From JACMNW01 sp963708425 (GTDB taxonomy: Bacteria > Pseudomonadota > Alphaproteobacteria > Rhodobacterales > Rhodobacteraceae): DNA of 64,000 nt. A program made the translations under genes and the position numbers. This document shows positions 43,507-52,042 of this stretch, piece by piece. How positions within the stretch are numbered: the first letter of the stretch is position 1; each line of letters starts with the position of its first letter. Below the pieces are notes generated by a model, which saw nothing but the letters and a program-made list of their open reading frames with translations, ran no database searches and was not told where the DNA came from. The stretch spans positions 124,001-188,000 of the forward strand of contig OY970206.1 in NCBI GenBank assembly GCA_963708425.1, read 5' to 3'.

Positions 43507-43680
43507 ATTAGTCGGATCGTCTAAATGATCACCATACTTGAATGTATACACACGATTTCAGCGTGCCGGGTCACAGTTGCCTGCTGACGCCAAAAGGGAA
43601 AGCTGCGGACGCCAGAAAGCCAGCCAGACCTGACAGTTTGCGCACGTGACGTAAAGGCAAGCTAAGTGAAACGCGAGAGT

Positions 43681-43696
43681 TGTGGTCTTGACCACA
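43681..43696. promoter_or_regulatory. Operator-like palindrome TGTGGTCTTGACCACA
   Basis: Perfect 7-2-7 inverted repeat. A possible -35 box TTGACC (43688-43693) is embedded, with TTACCT 18 bases further on. It lies about 150 bases before the small reading frame at 43843 and could control it. No regulator was recognised. Confidence 0.4.
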
Positions 43697-43842
43697 CAGT
43701 TTCATGCTAAGTTACCTAAAATACGCCAGAATTTCACCTTACCCTTGCCTTTCGGATCGCCGAGATTCAATCTGACACAAATGCTTCATCCATGTCCTGG
43801 GGACGCATTTTCAACAAAAAGCCAATGATCCGGAGCAGACCG

Positions 43843-43971
43843 ATGGCCAAACCTAGCCCAAAACCGACCCAGCAAACGGGCGGAACCGCACCTGCGCAAC
43901 AGCAGGGGCAAGACAGCATCCCAAGCCAACAGCAGGGTCAAACTGTGTTTCGCGACTGGGCGTCGATCTAG
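43843..43971 (+). CDS. Possible small Gln-rich protein (42 aa)
   Basis: A 42-residue frame beginning MAKPSPKPTQQTGG and ending TVFRDWASI. It has a GGAG ribosome site eight bases before the ATG and lies in an otherwise empty 730-base spacer. It is Pro/Gln/Ser-rich with no hydrophobic segment, so it is probably disordered apart from the aromatic C-terminal end. I know of no family. The case for coding rests on the ribosome site and on isolation from other genes. The rest of 43507-44042 shows no gene. Confidence 0.4.
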   Translation: MAKPSPKPTQQTGGTAPAQQQGQDSIPSQQQGQTVFRDWASI

Positions 43972-44042
43972 TTTCGTCGCATTTCGCTTGAAAATGGTAA
44001 GTGTGCCGGTAGCCTGATCTTATTCCTGCCGCCGGTTTACAT

Positions 44043-44375
44043 ATGCCAACGCCAATCTCCACAATTCCAAACTTAGGCCCCGCTTCCGAAGCGGCTTTCG
44101 CACGCGCCGGCATTCATTCTGCCGAAGAAGTGCGGGCGCTGGGTGCGGATGAGGCGTATCGCCGCCTGCTGCAAAGCGGATCAGCGCCGCATTTCATTGG
44201 CTATTACGTGCTTGTGATGGGGCTGCAGGGTCGCCCTTGGAACGATTGCCGGGGCGACGAAAAGAAAGCGCTGCGAGTGCGGTTTGACGCGATAAAGGCC
44301 GGATCATCGAAAAAGGGCCGGTCCGAATTGGACGCGGCCCTTGATCTGTTCGGGGTAGTGGAACGGCATCGCTGA
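44043..44375 (+). CDS. TfoX C-terminal domain protein
   Basis: 110 residues. It matches the TfoX/Sxy C-terminal helix-hairpin domain: ISTIPNLGPASEAAFARAGI, then EEVRALGADEAYRRLL and FIGYYVLVMGLQGRPWND. The N-terminal TfoX domain is absent. In gammaproteobacteria full-length TfoX activates competence genes; stand-alone C-terminal versions are common in alphaproteobacteria and uncharacterised. It is followed by ndk on the opposite strand. Confidence 0.85.
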   Translation: MPTPISTIPNLGPASEAAFARAGIHSAEEVRALGADEAYRRLLQSGSAPHFIGYYVLVMGLQGRPWNDCRGDEKKALRVRFDAIKAGSSKKGRSELDAALDLFGVVERHR

Positions 44376-44440
44376 AGGTGCGCCACCAAAATTCTGGCGA
44401 ACAGTATTCTCAAGGAATTTCAGAAAATCCTTGCCGACGA

Positions 44441-44863
44441 TCAGCCAACCAGTTCGAGGCCCGAAAAGTAGAAGGCAATTTCGCGCGCGGCTGACGCCTC
44501 GCTGTCGGACCCATGCACCGAGTTTTCGCCAACCGACAGGGCAAATTCCTTGCGAATCGTGCCGTCATCGGCGTTTGCCGGATTGGTAGCGCCCATAACT
44601 TCGCGATTTTTCAGGATAGCGCCTTCGCCTTCCAGAACTTGCACGACGACGGGTTCGGATGCCATGAATTCACACAGCTCGACGTAAAAGCCGCGCTCTT
44701 TGTGTTCGGCATAAAACGCGCCAGCCTGCGCCGGTGTCAGGTGAATACGCTTTTGTGCGATAATCCGCAGGCCTGCTTGTTCGAATTTCGCGTTGATCTT
44801 GCCGGTCAGGTTGCGCTTGGTCGCATCCGGTTTGATGATCGAAAGAGTGCGCTCGATTGCCAT
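44441..44863 (-). CDS. ndk: Nucleoside diphosphate kinase
   Basis: 140 residues from the ATG at 44863 (AGGAAAG upstream); the open frame reaches back to 44965 but without family similarity. It transfers the gamma-phosphate from ATP to NDPs through a phosphohistidine: the active His is in SVGENSVHGSDS. The N-terminal ERTLSIIKPDATKRN is canonical. It converges with the TfoX-domain gene. Confidence 0.97.
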   Translation of the reverse strand: MAIERTLSIIKPDATKRNLTGKINAKFEQAGLRIIAQKRIHLTPAQAGAFYAEHKERGFYVELCEFMASEPVVVQVLEGEGAILKNREVMGATNPANADDGTIRKEFALSVGENSVHGSDSEASAAREIAFYFSGLELVG

Positions 44864-45003
44864 GATAGTGTCTTTCCTAAATACCGGGTGCAGGCACCTG
44901 CCCGCCCCTTTGAATTGCGCGGCTCTGCTATCACGGGGGCGCGGGCTTGAAAAGGCGGCATGCACGGTTGACGCCGCGCCCGGCTTGAGGCAGGGAACGC
45001 GGC

Positions 45004-46854
45004 ATGCTCAGAATTTCAGACATAAGCTATTCGGTCGAGGGCCGCCCCCTATTCGTGGGCGCATCGGCAACCATACCCGCAGGTCACAAAGTGGGCCTTG
45101 TCGGGCGCAACGGCACCGGTAAAACCACGCTGTTCAAACTGATCCGCGGCGAGTTGGTGCTGGAGGGGGGTGAGATTTCGCTGCCGAGCCGGTCGAAAAT
45201 CGGTGGTGTGGCACAGGAAGTGCCGTCATCGTCGATGTCGCTGCTGAACACAGTGCTAGAGGCGGATACCGAACGCACCGAGTTGCTGGCAGAGGCTGAA
45301 ACGGCCACCGACCCGCACCGCATTTCCGATATTCAGACGCGGCTCGCCGATATTGATGCATGGTCCGCCGAAGGCCGGGCCAGCACCATTCTGAAAGGTC
45401 TGGGCTTTGACGCCGAGGCGCAACTGCGCCCCTGTTCCGATTTTTCCGGCGGCTGGCGGATGCGGGTGGCGTTGGCGGGCGTGCTGTTTGCGCAGCCTGA
45501 TCTGCTGCTGCTGGACGAGCCGACCAACTACCTAGACCTTGAAGGCGCGCTTTGGCTGGAAGCCTATCTGCAAAAATACCCGCATACGGTGATCATTATC
45601 AGCCACGACCGTGGTTTGTTGAACCGTGCCGTTCAGGGCATTCTGCATCTGGATGACAAAAAGCTGACCTATTGGTCGGGGCCATATGACCAGTTCGCGC
45701 GGCAAGTGGCCGAACGTCGGGCGGTGCTGACTGCCGAGGCGAAAAAACAGGATCTGCGGCGGGCGCATCTGCAAAGCTTTGTCGATCGCTTCAAGGCCAA
45801 GGCCTCAAAGGCCGTGCAGGCGCAAAGCCGCGTGAAGATGCTGGAGAAGATGACGCCGATTACCGCCCCGGAAGAGGCGCGCAAGCAGGTGTTTACGTTC
45901 CCGGCGCCAGAAGAATTGTCGCCGCCGATCATCAACATGGACGGGGCGGCGGTTGGCTATGGTGGCAAGCCGGTGCTGCGCAAGCTGTCGCTCAGGATTG
46001 ATCAGGATGACCGGATCGCCCTTTTGGGGCGCAATGGCGAGGGCAAATCGACGCTGTCGAAGCTGCTGGCGGGCAAGCTGATCACCATGGAAGGCCGCAT
46101 GACGCAGTCTTCCAAGCTGCGCATCGGCTATTTCGCGCAGCATCAAGTCGATGAGTTGCACATTGATGAGACGCCCTTGCAGCATATTCAACGCTTGCGT
46201 CCGGCGGAAAGTCAGCCACGGCTTCGGGCGCGCTTGGCTGGGTTTGGGTTGCTGGCGGATCAGGCCGAAACGGCGGTGGGGCGGCTGTCTGGCGGGCAGA
46301 AAGCGCGGCTTTCGCTGTTGCTGGCCACGATTGACGCGCCGCATTTGCTGATCCTGGACGAGCCGACCAACCACCTTGATATGGAAAGCCGCGAGGCACT
46401 GGTTGAGGCATTGATCGAATACACCGGAGCGGTGATTTTGGTCAGCCACGATATGCATTTGCTGGGGCTGGTTGCCGACCGGCTTTGGCTGGTCAAAGGC
46501 GGCGCTGTGGTGCCGTATGAGGAAGATCTGGAAACCTATCGCCGCCAACTGCTGGCGGGGGATGACGAGCCGAAGCCGAAGCCGAAGCCGATTGAAAAGC
46601 CGAAGAAAGCCAGCCGCGAAGATTTGGTCGCGATGCGAGCTGAAGTGCGCAAATGTGAAGAACGGCTCGACAAGTTGAACGAGATGCGCGACCGTTTGGC
46701 CAAGAAACTGGCGGACCCCGCTTTGTATGAACCGGGGCGCGGGTCTGAGGCGGAAACTTGGCAGAAAAAGTATGCCGAGGTGATGGGTGCCCTTGATAAG
46801 GCCGAGGCGCTTTGGCTGAAGGCGCAGGAAAAGCTGGAAGGTATTGCCGCTTGA
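45004..46854 (+). CDS. ABC-F family ATPase (Uup/EttA-like)
   Basis: 616 residues, two ABC domains and no membrane segments. Walker A: GRNGTGKTTLF and GRNGEGKSTLS. Signatures: FSGGWRMRVALA and LSGGQKARLSLLL. Walker B: LLLDEPTNYLD and LILDEPTNHLD. A linker of charged helix (about 240-290, AHLQSFVDRFKAKASKAVQ) lies between them, and a C-terminal coiled coil (about 540-616) follows a Lys/Pro-rich hinge KPKPKPIEKPKKA. ABC-F proteins act on the ribosome. The C-terminal coil favours Uup-like membership. It overlaps marC-like by TGATG. Confidence 0.93.
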   Translation: MLRISDISYSVEGRPLFVGASATIPAGHKVGLVGRNGTGKTTLFKLIRGELVLEGGEISLPSRSKIGGVAQEVPSSSMSLLNTVLEADTERTELLAEAETATDPHRISDIQTRLADIDAWSAEGRASTILKGLGFDAEAQLRPCSDFSGGWRMRVALAGVLFAQPDLLLLDEPTNYLDLEGALWLEAYLQKYPHTVIIISHDRGLLNRAVQGILHLDDKKLTYWSGPYDQFARQVAERRAVLTAEAKKQDLRRAHLQSFVDRFKAKASKAVQAQSRVKMLEKMTPITAPEEARKQVFTFPAPEELSPPIINMDGAAVGYGGKPVLRKLSLRIDQDDRIALLGRNGEGKSTLSKLLAGKLITMEGRMTQSSKLRIGYFAQHQVDELHIDETPLQHIQRLRPAESQPRLRARLAGFGLLADQAETAVGRLSGGQKARLSLLLATIDAPHLLILDEPTNHLDMESREALVEALIEYTGAVILVSHDMHLLGLVADRLWLVKGGAVVPYEEDLETYRRQLLAGDDEPKPKPKPIEKPKKASREDLVAMRAEVRKCEERLDKLNEMRDRLAKKLADPALYEPGRGSEAETWQKKYAEVMGALDKAEALWLKAQEKLEGIAA

Positions 46855-47474
46855 TGTTGGACACGGCGTTTCTGATCACCGCGTTTGCGACGTTGTTCGT
46901 GGTGATCGATCCGCCGGGGCTGATACCGCTGTTCATCGCCCTGACACGGGGCATGACACCGGAACATCGGCGGGCGATTGGGCTTCGGGCTTGTATCATC
47001 GCGGCGGTTTTGCTGACCATGTTTGGTTTTGCCGGCGAGGCTTTGCTGGGTTTCATCGGGATATCCATGCCGGCGTTCCGGATTGCGGGCGGGATATTGC
47101 TGTTTCTGACAGCACTCGACATGCTTTTTGAACGGCGCACCCAGCGGCGAGAGGGGCAGAAGACGGAGCCGGATCATGATCCGTCAGTGTTTCCGCTGGC
47201 GACGCCTTTGATTGCCGGGCCGGGGGCGATTGCGTCGATGATCTTGCTGGTCGGGCAGTCGGGGCCGGGCTGGGCGGGGGCGATTGCGGTTCATGCGCTA
47301 CTTTACGCGCTGCTGGGGCTTACCTATCTCATCTTTCTGGCGTCGCCGTTCTTTGAACGGATGTTGGGGCGAACTGGGACGATTGTGATTACGCGGCTGC
47401 TGGGGATGCTGCTGGCGGCGCTTTCGGTGCAGTTTGTGATCGACGGGATAAGGGGAACCGGGTTGATCGGATAG
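46854..47474 (+). CDS. MarC family (UPF0056) membrane protein
   Basis: 206 residues from the ATG overlapping the ABC-F stop codon. Six predicted transmembrane helices. Family motifs: FATLFVVIDPPGLIPLFIAL, SVFPLATPLIAGPGAIASM and ITRLLGMLLAALSVQFVIDG. The family is annotated as NAAT-type transporters, but substrates are not established. Translationally coupled to the ABC-F gene. Confidence 0.93.
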   Translation: MLDTAFLITAFATLFVVIDPPGLIPLFIALTRGMTPEHRRAIGLRACIIAAVLLTMFGFAGEALLGFIGISMPAFRIAGGILLFLTALDMLFERRTQRREGQKTEPDHDPSVFPLATPLIAGPGAIASMILLVGQSGPGWAGAIAVHALLYALLGLTYLIFLASPFFERMLGRTGTIVITRLLGMLLAALSVQFVIDGIRGTGLIG

Positions 47475-47487
47475 AGGAGTGGTAGGG

Positions 47488-48063
47488 TTGGACGGGGATC
47501 AGGTAGCGAGGCTCGCCTATTTGGCGATCATTCTGGCGGCGCTGGGGGGCTGGGTTCTGGTCGAGTATCGCGGGCGGCTGGGATTTGCGGCGCGGTCGGC
47601 GATGGCTTGGGGGATGATCTTTGTGGCGGCGATGGCGGGGTATGGGCTTTGGGGGGACATTCGAAGTTCGATCATGCCGGTTCAGGCGGTCGTCGAGGGG
47701 GGGCGGATTGAGGTTCCTCGGGCGGATGACGGGCATTATTATCTGACGTTGAAGATTGACGGGCAGGAGATCGAGTTTCTGGCGGATACCGGGGCTACGA
47801 ATGTGGTGCTTTCGGACCGGGATGCGAAGAAGCTGGGAATTGATCCGGAGGGGCTGGCTTATCTGGGGGAGGCCGACACGGCGAATGGGGTGATTCAGAC
47901 GGCGGATGTTTCGGTTCGGAATGTGGAACTGGGGCCCTACTTCGATGAAAGGATCACGGCTTCGGTGACAAAGGGGGCGATGGAGGGGTCGCTTTTGGGG
48001 ATGGATTATCTGGGGAAGTATCGGATTGAAATTGATCAGGACACGATGATTTTGAGTAGGTAA
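47488..48063 (+). CDS. Retropepsin-like aspartic protease, TIGR02281 family
   Basis: 191 residues from a TTG at 47488, with GAGGAG eight bases upstream; a GTG at 47479 is the alternative. Two N-terminal hydrophobic segments (LAYLAIILAALGGWVLVEY and MAWGMIFVAAMAGYGLW) anchor it. A single retropepsin lobe has the catalytic Asp in FLADTGATNVVLSDRDA. The substrate is unknown. The coding strand is extremely G-rich (many GGG and GCG codons). The stop codon is part of the 16-bp palindrome also found after RidA. Confidence 0.87.
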   Translation: MDGDQVARLAYLAIILAALGGWVLVEYRGRLGFAARSAMAWGMIFVAAMAGYGLWGDIRSSIMPVQAVVEGGRIEVPRADDGHYYLTLKIDGQEIEFLADTGATNVVLSDRDAKKLGIDPEGLAYLGEADTANGVIQTADVSVRNVELGPYFDERITASVTKGAMEGSLLGMDYLGKYRIEIDQDTMILSR

Positions 48064-48075
48064 CACGCGTGTTAC
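48060..48075. repeat. 16-bp palindrome GTAACACGCGTGTTAC, copy 2
   Basis: Identical to 18659-18674 and again spanning a plus-strand TAA stop codon. A half-site (GTGTTACGCGG) occurs at the very end of the converging minus-strand gene near 48134, so the 65-base spacer is bounded by related sequences. Confidence 0.7.
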
Positions 48076-48128
48076 GCGGTCTAAGTTATTGTTTTATATT
48101 GAGTTAAGAATATTTGTTAAGGGAAAAT

Positions 48129-48737
48129 TTACTGTGTTACGCGGGCCGCGGTAACGGCATCAGTGGCCAGTTTTGCCGTTTCTGCGAGCCACGCCTGGCG
48201 ATCTGCGTTGGTGCTTGAGGCGATGACGCCGAAGAGTTTGCGAGTGATGTTCTGGACGCCGCAGTAATCCAAAATACAAGTGCGCCAGATGTGGTCTAGC
48301 GGGTCGTGGAAGTGGTTTGCTTCACGGTCAAGTGGCGTGTTGCCAGTGTTGATAATCAGGGCGGCTTTGGTGCGCAAAAGGCCGATGGGCATATCGCCTT
48401 GGTCGGCGCCTTTTTCAAAACCGTAGGCGGCACTGGCGGCGAAAACCCGGTCGATCCAGCCTTTCATGATGGCGGGTGGCGCGCCCCAGCAGTTGGGATG
48501 CACGACGGCCAATAGATCGGCGGCGCAAAGGTCCGCGATGTGGCGCTGCACTGTCGGGTCTTGCGTCGTGCCTTCGCGCGCTTCGGACGCTGTCATGCAG
48601 GGATCAAAGCCTGTCGCGGCGAGATCGTGAAAGGTGACATCGCAGCCAAGCGCGGCCCATGTCTGGCAGATCGTGTCGGCAATTGCGTGGTTGAAACTGC
48701 CGGGGGCCGGGTGGCCAAGAACGACGAGGGCTTTCAT
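48129..48737 (-). CDS. NAD(P)H dehydrogenase (quinone)/flavodoxin-like reductase
   Basis: 202 residues from the ATG at 48737 that overlaps the holC stop (ATGA). Flavodoxin_2 fold: ALVVLGHPAPGSFNHAIADT binds the FMN/FAD phosphate, HPNCWGAPPAIMKGWIDRVF is the conserved flavin loop of the KefF/MdaB/NQO1 group, and INTGNTPLDRE lies near the isoalloxazine site. Two-electron quinone reduction is likely. Natural substrate unknown. Confidence 0.88.
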   Translation of the reverse strand: MKALVVLGHPAPGSFNHAIADTICQTWAALGCDVTFHDLAATGFDPCMTASEAREGTTQDPTVQRHIADLCAADLLAVVHPNCWGAPPAIMKGWIDRVFAASAAYGFEKGADQGDMPIGLLRTKAALIINTGNTPLDREANHFHDPLDHIWRTCILDYCGVQNITRKLFGVIASSTNADRQAWLAETAKLATDAVTAARVTQ

Positions 48738-49210
48738 GATGCGGCGGGATCGGGCTGTTTTTCGGCCTTCATCTGCCATTTTCCGGTTTCTTCGGACCAG
48801 TATTGTGCCGCAACACCGGCGTCAGTCAGGGCTTTCCATTGCGCGCGGGCGGCGGTAACGGCGGCATCGTCCTGACCATCGAAAATCAGCCAGACGCGGG
48901 ATAGTGATTGTGCTTCGGGCAGGGACACTTCGGCTCCGTCGAGCAGCATCATGGCGGTGGCGTTGTTGGTGATCGTGCCATTGCCGAGCAGAACTGGCTG
49001 GTTTGCGTCATGCGCCCCCCCTGCCCGGCCATGCGGCAAGAAGCTGTTTTCGGGCTGCAACCAAAGTTGGGCATCGAGACGGTCAAGGCGCGCGGCGTCG
49101 CTGCCCCGGATCATGATGCGCCAGCCCATGCCGACAGCCCGCCCCAGCAGGGAAGTCACGGTATCTTCAGGTGTAGACCGGGTCAGATGGTAGAACATCG
49201 CGGTGCCCAT
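48734..49210 (-). CDS. holC: DNA polymerase III chi subunit
   Basis: 158 residues from the ATG at 49210; a TTG immediately before is also in frame. HolC features: MFYHLTRSTPEDTVTSLL, WRIMIRGSD, LWLQPENSFLPHGRAG and LLDGAEV. Chi links the clamp loader to SSB. Position next to pepA is conserved in many proteobacteria. Coupled to the quinone reductase gene downstream. Confidence 0.93.
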   Translation of the reverse strand: MGTAMFYHLTRSTPEDTVTSLLGRAVGMGWRIMIRGSDAARLDRLDAQLWLQPENSFLPHGRAGGAHDANQPVLLGNGTITNNATAMMLLDGAEVSLPEAQSLSRVWLIFDGQDDAAVTAARAQWKALTDAGVAAQYWSEETGKWQMKAEKQPDPAAS

Positions 49211-49310
49211 CAAACGACCCCGCGCGGAGAGACGAGATGAGTATTTAGGCGAAAAGGAAGCGCAAGGCGTGGCGTTACCGACAGCGCCTTGCGAACGCTC
49301 AAGGCGGGGA

Positions 49311-50783
49311 TCATTTTGGTTCCAACATATCCTTTATCAGACGGTTCAGGGCCATGACGCCCCAGCCGGTGGCACCTTTGGGGGCCAGCGTGGTATCGGA
49401 TTTGACCAAAGCAGTGCCAGCGATATCAAGGTGAATCCACGGGGTTTCCGGTTTGACGAAGCGTTGCAGGAATTGTGCGGCAGTGATGGCACCACCATCG
49501 CGGCCGCCGACATTCATCATATCGGCGATGCGGGATTTCAGTTTGTCATCATAGGCTTGGCCCATTGGCATGCGCCACGCGCCTTCGCCTTCGGCGGCGG
49601 CGGCCTTGAGGAAGGCGTTGCACAGCGCGTCGTTGTTGGAAAAGACGCCGGTGTTTTCGTGACCCAAGGCGATGATGATGGCCCCGGTTAGGGTGGCGAG
49701 GTTGATCATGCCGGTGGGTTTGAAGCGGGTTTGCGCGTACCACATGACATCAGCCAGCACCAAGCGGCCTTCGGCATCGGTGTTTATGACCTCGATCGTG
49801 TCACCCTTCATGGATTTCAGCACATCGCCGGGGCGAATGGCTTTGCCGTCGGGCATGTTTTCGACAATGCCGACGAGGCCGACGACATTGGCCTTGGCGC
49901 GCCGCATCGCAAGGGTGCGCATGACGCCAGAGACGACGCCAGCGCCGCCCATATCCATGGTCATTTCTTCCATGCCGCCAGCGGGCTTGATCGAAATGCC
50001 GCCGGTATCAAACACCACACCTTTGCCGACGAGGGCGAACGGGGCATCGCCCTTTTTGCCGCCGTTCCACTGCATGACGACGACTTTGGAGGGGCTTTCC
50101 GACCCCTGCCCCACGCCCAGCAATGCACCCATGCCGAGTTTGGTAAGATCTTCCTCTTCCAGAATTTCAACTTCTAGCCCCAGTTCCTGCATAGCGGCGA
50201 GGCGGGCGGCGAAATCATAGGTGGTCAGCACATTGGCGGGTTCATTGACCAGATCGCGGGTGAAGAACACGCCTTCGGCGATGGCGGCCATCGGTGCGGC
50301 TTCTGCTGCCGTCGCCTCGGGGGTGGCGGACATTACGGTGACGGGACCGGGGCGTTTGGGATCAGCGGTTTTGTGCGGCGTGAAATCATAAGCGCGCATG
50401 GCAAGGCCAAAGGCGATGTCGGCAGCACGGGGGTGGTTTTCGGCGAGTACGAGCGTGGGCGTTGTTGCCAGCGCGCGACCGATGGCAGCACCCGCCTTGC
50501 GGGCAGTGGCAACATCGGTGCGGCGCGGCAGGCGGACAACTTGTACCGCGTCGGCGGCAAGGCCCGCGGGATAGCCCAGATCTTGGGCGTCGCCGGGTTT
50601 CAGGGCAGTGAAGGCATCAGAGCTGAGGTAGCGGGAAAGGGCACCGCGCATGGCACGATCGAGCTTGCGCGCGGCGGCACTAAGGGGGGCTGCGGCATCG
50701 GCCAGAACGGCGATGCGACCTGTCGTTGTGGGCAGCGCATCAAGATCAACCGAATGAAACTGGATCGGCACGGGATGGGACAT
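49311..50783 (-). CDS. pepA: Leucyl aminopeptidase (M17)
   Basis: 490 residues from the ATG at 50783 (GAGG six bases upstream). Two-metal cytosolic aminopeptidase: ALVGKGVVFDTGGISIKPA, the metal-binding MEEMTMDMGGAG and the M17 signature NTDAEGRLVLAD. E. coli PepA is also a DNA-binding Xer accessory protein. Whether that applies here is unknown. It is divergent from lptF across a 116-base spacer and is followed by holC. Confidence 0.96.
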   Translation of the reverse strand: MSHPVPIQFHSVDLDALPTTTGRIAVLADAAAPLSAAARKLDRAMRGALSRYLSSDAFTALKPGDAQDLGYPAGLAADAVQVVRLPRRTDVATARKAGAAIGRALATTPTLVLAENHPRAADIAFGLAMRAYDFTPHKTADPKRPGPVTVMSATPEATAAEAAPMAAIAEGVFFTRDLVNEPANVLTTYDFAARLAAMQELGLEVEILEEEDLTKLGMGALLGVGQGSESPSKVVVMQWNGGKKGDAPFALVGKGVVFDTGGISIKPAGGMEEMTMDMGGAGVVSGVMRTLAMRRAKANVVGLVGIVENMPDGKAIRPGDVLKSMKGDTIEVINTDAEGRLVLADVMWYAQTRFKPTGMINLATLTGAIIIALGHENTGVFSNNDALCNAFLKAAAAEGEGAWRMPMGQAYDDKLKSRIADMMNVGGRDGGAITAAQFLQRFVKPETPWIHLDIAGTALVKSDTTLAPKGATGWGVMALNRLIKDMLEPK

Positions 50784-50899
50784 TGTATACCTCGGCAATG
50801 GGCGGGCGATGATCTGCCAAAGGCTAGCCGTTGGGGCCGGGATTGACCAGATAGCAGTTTTCCCCGGCGTCGAATTCAGCTAGCGTCGGCGCAACAATA

Positions 50900-52042
50900 A
50901 TGGGGGCTGATCAGGGCGTGTCGAGATTTGACCGATATATGCTGTCGCAACTGCTTGCGCTGTTCGGGTTTTTCTCGCTAGTGCTTGTGGCTGTTTACTG
51001 GATCAACCGGGCCGTCGGGTTGTTTGACAAACTGATAGGTGATGGCCAATCGGCATTGGTTTTCCTGGAATTTTCGCTGCTGACGCTGCCGTTTGTTATT
51101 CGGTTGGTGCTGCCGATTTCGGCCTTTGCGGCGGTGATTTATGTGACCAACCGGCTGACTGCGGAAAGCGAGCTGGTGGTGATGCAGGCAACCGGATTTT
51201 CGGCGTTTCGGCTGGCCCGGCCAGTGCTGTATTTCGGGCTGATCGTGTCGTTGATGATGATGATGCTGATGCATGTGCTGGTGCCGATGAGCCGGACGAT
51301 GATGGCGGACCGCAGTGCGCAGATATCGGAAAACGTGACGGCGCGGTTTTTGACGGATGGGCAGTTCACCCATCCGGCAAAGGGCATCACGCTGTATATC
51401 CGCGAGATCACCGATAATGGTGAGTTGCTGGATATTTTCCTGGCGGACGAACGCGCGCCGAACACGCGCACGACCTATACGGCGCGGCGAGCGTTTCTGG
51501 TGCGCGGGACGGATGGGCCGAAGCTGGTGATGTTTGACGGCATGGCACAATCGGTGGCGCGGGAAGGCGCGCGGCTGTCGGTGACGCGGTTCGCGGATTT
51601 TGCGTATGATCTGGCAGGGTTGATCAGCGGCACGGCGCCGGTCGGGCGCGGGGTGGACGAGCTTTCAACGCGGGAGTTGCTGTTCCCGACCGAGGCGACA
51701 TTGGCCGAAACCGGGCGGGCACGGTCGGTGTTCTTGTTTGAGGGGCATAGTCGGTTCGGGCAGCCGTTTCTGGCGACGGCGGCGGCGCTGATTGGCTTTG
51801 CGGCGCTGTTGCTGGGGGCGTTCAGCAGGTTTGGCCTGTGGCGGCAGATCTTGTTCGCGATCTTGCTGCTGATCGTGGTGCAGACGGTGAATACAGTGAT
51901 GACGGGGGCGGGATCGCGCGACGACAGGGGCTGGGTGCTGGCCTATGTGCCGTCACTGTTTGGCATCGGGATTGCGGTGGGGTTGTTATGGCTGGCGCAG
52001 CGACCCCGGCGGATCAGGCGAAGTGCCGAGGGTGTGGTATGA
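50900..52042 (+). CDS. lptF: LPS export permease LptF
   Basis: 380 residues. YjgP/YjgQ family inner-membrane subunit of the LptB2FG ABC exporter. Three N-terminal helices (about 15-115, with RLVLPISAFAAVIYVTNRL), a periplasmic jellyroll (about 130-270) and three C-terminal helices. It extracts LPS from the inner membrane with LptG. The start at 50900 lacks a clear ribosome site, and a GTG at 50918 is possible. First gene of lptF-lptG-lptD-surA-pdxA-rsmA. Confidence 0.94.
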   Translation: MGADQGVSRFDRYMLSQLLALFGFFSLVLVAVYWINRAVGLFDKLIGDGQSALVFLEFSLLTLPFVIRLVLPISAFAAVIYVTNRLTAESELVVMQATGFSAFRLARPVLYFGLIVSLMMMMLMHVLVPMSRTMMADRSAQISENVTARFLTDGQFTHPAKGITLYIREITDNGELLDIFLADERAPNTRTTYTARRAFLVRGTDGPKLVMFDGMAQSVAREGARLSVTRFADFAYDLAGLISGTAPVGRGVDELSTRELLFPTEATLAETGRARSVFLFEGHSRFGQPFLATAAALIGFAALLLGAFSRFGLWRQILFAILLLIVVQTVNTVMTGAGSRDDRGWVLAYVPSLFGIGIAVGLLWLAQRPRRIRRSAEGVV

